NCBI GenBank assembly: GCA_005116795.1
Contig: SWDL01000246.1
Coordinates: forward strand, 1-14,615
From: Nitrospira sp.
GTDB taxonomy: Bacteria > Nitrospirota > Nitrospiria > Nitrospirales > Nitrospiraceae
Length of the DNA: 14,615 nucleotides
Direction: 5' to 3'
Shown: one piece after another, positions 13,866 through 14,615 of the stretch
How positions within the stretch are numbered: position 1 is the stretch's first letter
Layout of the letters: every line of letters begins with the position of its first letter
Program-made: the position numbers and the translations under genes
The notes under the pieces: generated by a model
Databases searched by the model: none
The model's input: the letters and a program-made list of their open reading frames with translations, nothing else
What the model was told of the DNA's origin: nothing

Positions 13866-14615
13866 CTACTTTTTCTTGATGGGTTTCGGCGTCTGGACCG
13901 ACGCGTTCTTCAACCCGGACAGCCAGGCCGCCAAGACCTCGACGTCCTTGTCGTCCATGACTTCCTTGTATTTAGCCGGCATCTTCTTTTTTTCGTATTC
14001 CTTTTCAAACCCCTCCGCCATGAAGCTCTGTGGATCCAGAATTTTGGTCTTGATGTCGAGCGCAGCCATGTAGCTGCCGATATTGTCAAGCTCGGGCCCG
14101 CGCTTCTTGCCGCCCTCGCCTTTCAGCTTATGACAGTTGTAGCATTCCTGATCCTGCCAGATGGCAAAGGCCCGGGTTTCCAGGTCCTTGGCATCCACGG
14201 GCAGCCCGGCTGCGGGCGTGCCGGCGGCACCCGCCGCCGCCCCGCCGTCGGCCTCCGGCAGATCTTTACTCAGATTCTTGAGGCGATCAGTGATCGACTT
14301 GGCCTGCTCTTCCAAGAGCTTTACGCGGGCCAGTAATTCCTCGGTCTTTCCGATCTCTGCCAGCTTCCGCTTGGGTTCCAGAATCCGATTGATCTTGCCT
14401 CGTTCATCCTCGGGATCGTACTGAGGCCAGAGCGAAGCGGCGGTAATATAGGCCGCCGATAGCACCAGATAGAAGACCAAGAGGCCGATCACCGCCTTCG
14501 ATCCGCTCACGGGCGGCATCGAGGGCGCATCCAAGAGGAGAAACACCAACGTGCCGAACACCGCGTATGCGACGAACATCATCTGAAAGATCGGTGGAAA
14601 GCCCAGCGTGTTGGA
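13866..14615 (-). CDS. Membrane-anchored monoheme cytochrome c of the bc complex, 5' end cut by window edge
   Basis: The frame remains open to the right edge. An ATG at 14582 would give 238 residues, but it lies inside a hydrophobic helix that continues upstream and has no Shine-Dalgarno, so the real start is probably outside the window. Counting from that ATG, two hydrophobic segments (1-18 and 29-50) are followed by a charged coiled-coil stretch (about 60-105). Then come an Ala/Gly/Pro linker and a cytochrome c domain with CYNCH at 147-151 and probable axial Met201 in Lys-Met-Pro-Ala. It lies 4 nt before the Rieske gene, so it is probably the bound cytochrome c subunit that takes the place of cytochrome c1 or f. 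A Lys-rich C-terminus ends the protein. Confidence 0.85.
   Translation of the reverse strand, partial: SNTLGFPPIFQMMFVAYAVFGTLVFLLLDAPSMPPVSGSKAVIGLLVFYLVLSAAYITAASLWPQYDPEDERGKINRILEPKRKLAEIGKTEELLARVKLLEEQAKSITDRLKNLSKDLPEADGGAAAGAAGTPAAGLPVDAKDLETRAFAIWQDQECYNCHKLKGEGGKKRGPELDNIGSYMAALDIKTKILDPQSFMAEGFEKEYEKKKMPAKYKEVMDDKDVEVLAAWLSGLKNASVQTPKPIKKK

Noticed and set aside
12938..13879. Plus-strand open frame of 313 codons opposite the Rieske gene
   Set aside because: Antisense to a gene with unmistakable cluster-binding motifs; no domain or ribosome binding site of its own.

Overview
The window looks like bacterial chromosome from a nitrite oxidiser, most likely Nitrospira (Nitrospirota). 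The reasons are the combination of a bd-like oxidase fused to cytochrome c, a heme-b subunit resembling the NXR/DMSO-reductase type II gamma subunit, several membrane-anchored c-type cytochromes and a b6-like cytochrome bc complex. This assignment rests on protein-family recognition by eye; there is no rRNA and no nxrA/nxrB in the window.

Left end (1-1778): a partial mlaA lipoprotein gene on the minus strand, cut by the window edge, is divergent from a UbiA-type prenyltransferase gene on the plus strand. A 165-bp intergenic region between them holds a promoter-like sequence.

Right 12.8 kb (1792-14615): twelve genes all read on the minus strand with gaps of 0-90 nt and several ATGA/TGATG overlaps, so they look like one transcription unit. 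In transcription order (right to left) they are: membrane-anchored monoheme cytochrome c (cut by the right edge); PRC-barrel/Rieske fusion protein; fused b6-type cytochrome b; five-helix membrane protein with an Ala/Lys/Pro tail; NuoL/MrpD-like antiporter subunit; a 42-aa single-helix protein; an ~80-aa two-helix protein; a second NuoM/MrpD-like subunit; bd-like oxidase subunit I with a C-terminal cytochrome c domain; membrane-anchored monoheme cytochrome c; NXR-gamma-like heme-b protein; diheme lipoprotein cytochrome c; and finally a coiled-coil lipoprotein.

Working model (inference): a cytochrome bc complex, complex-I/Mrp-type ion-translocating subunits and an unusual cytochrome-c-linked bd-like module are expressed together. 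In a nitrite oxidiser this could be a proton-translocating terminal oxidase fed by cytochrome c, or a machine that spends proton-motive force to push electrons back towards quinone. The antiporter segment (about 7.3-10.75 kb) has visibly lower G+C than its flanks, yet is joined to the oxidase gene by a 4-base ATGA overlap. No tRNA, rRNA, CRISPR array, insertion sequence or clear intrinsic terminator was seen. Apart from the short gaps noted, the whole window is coding.
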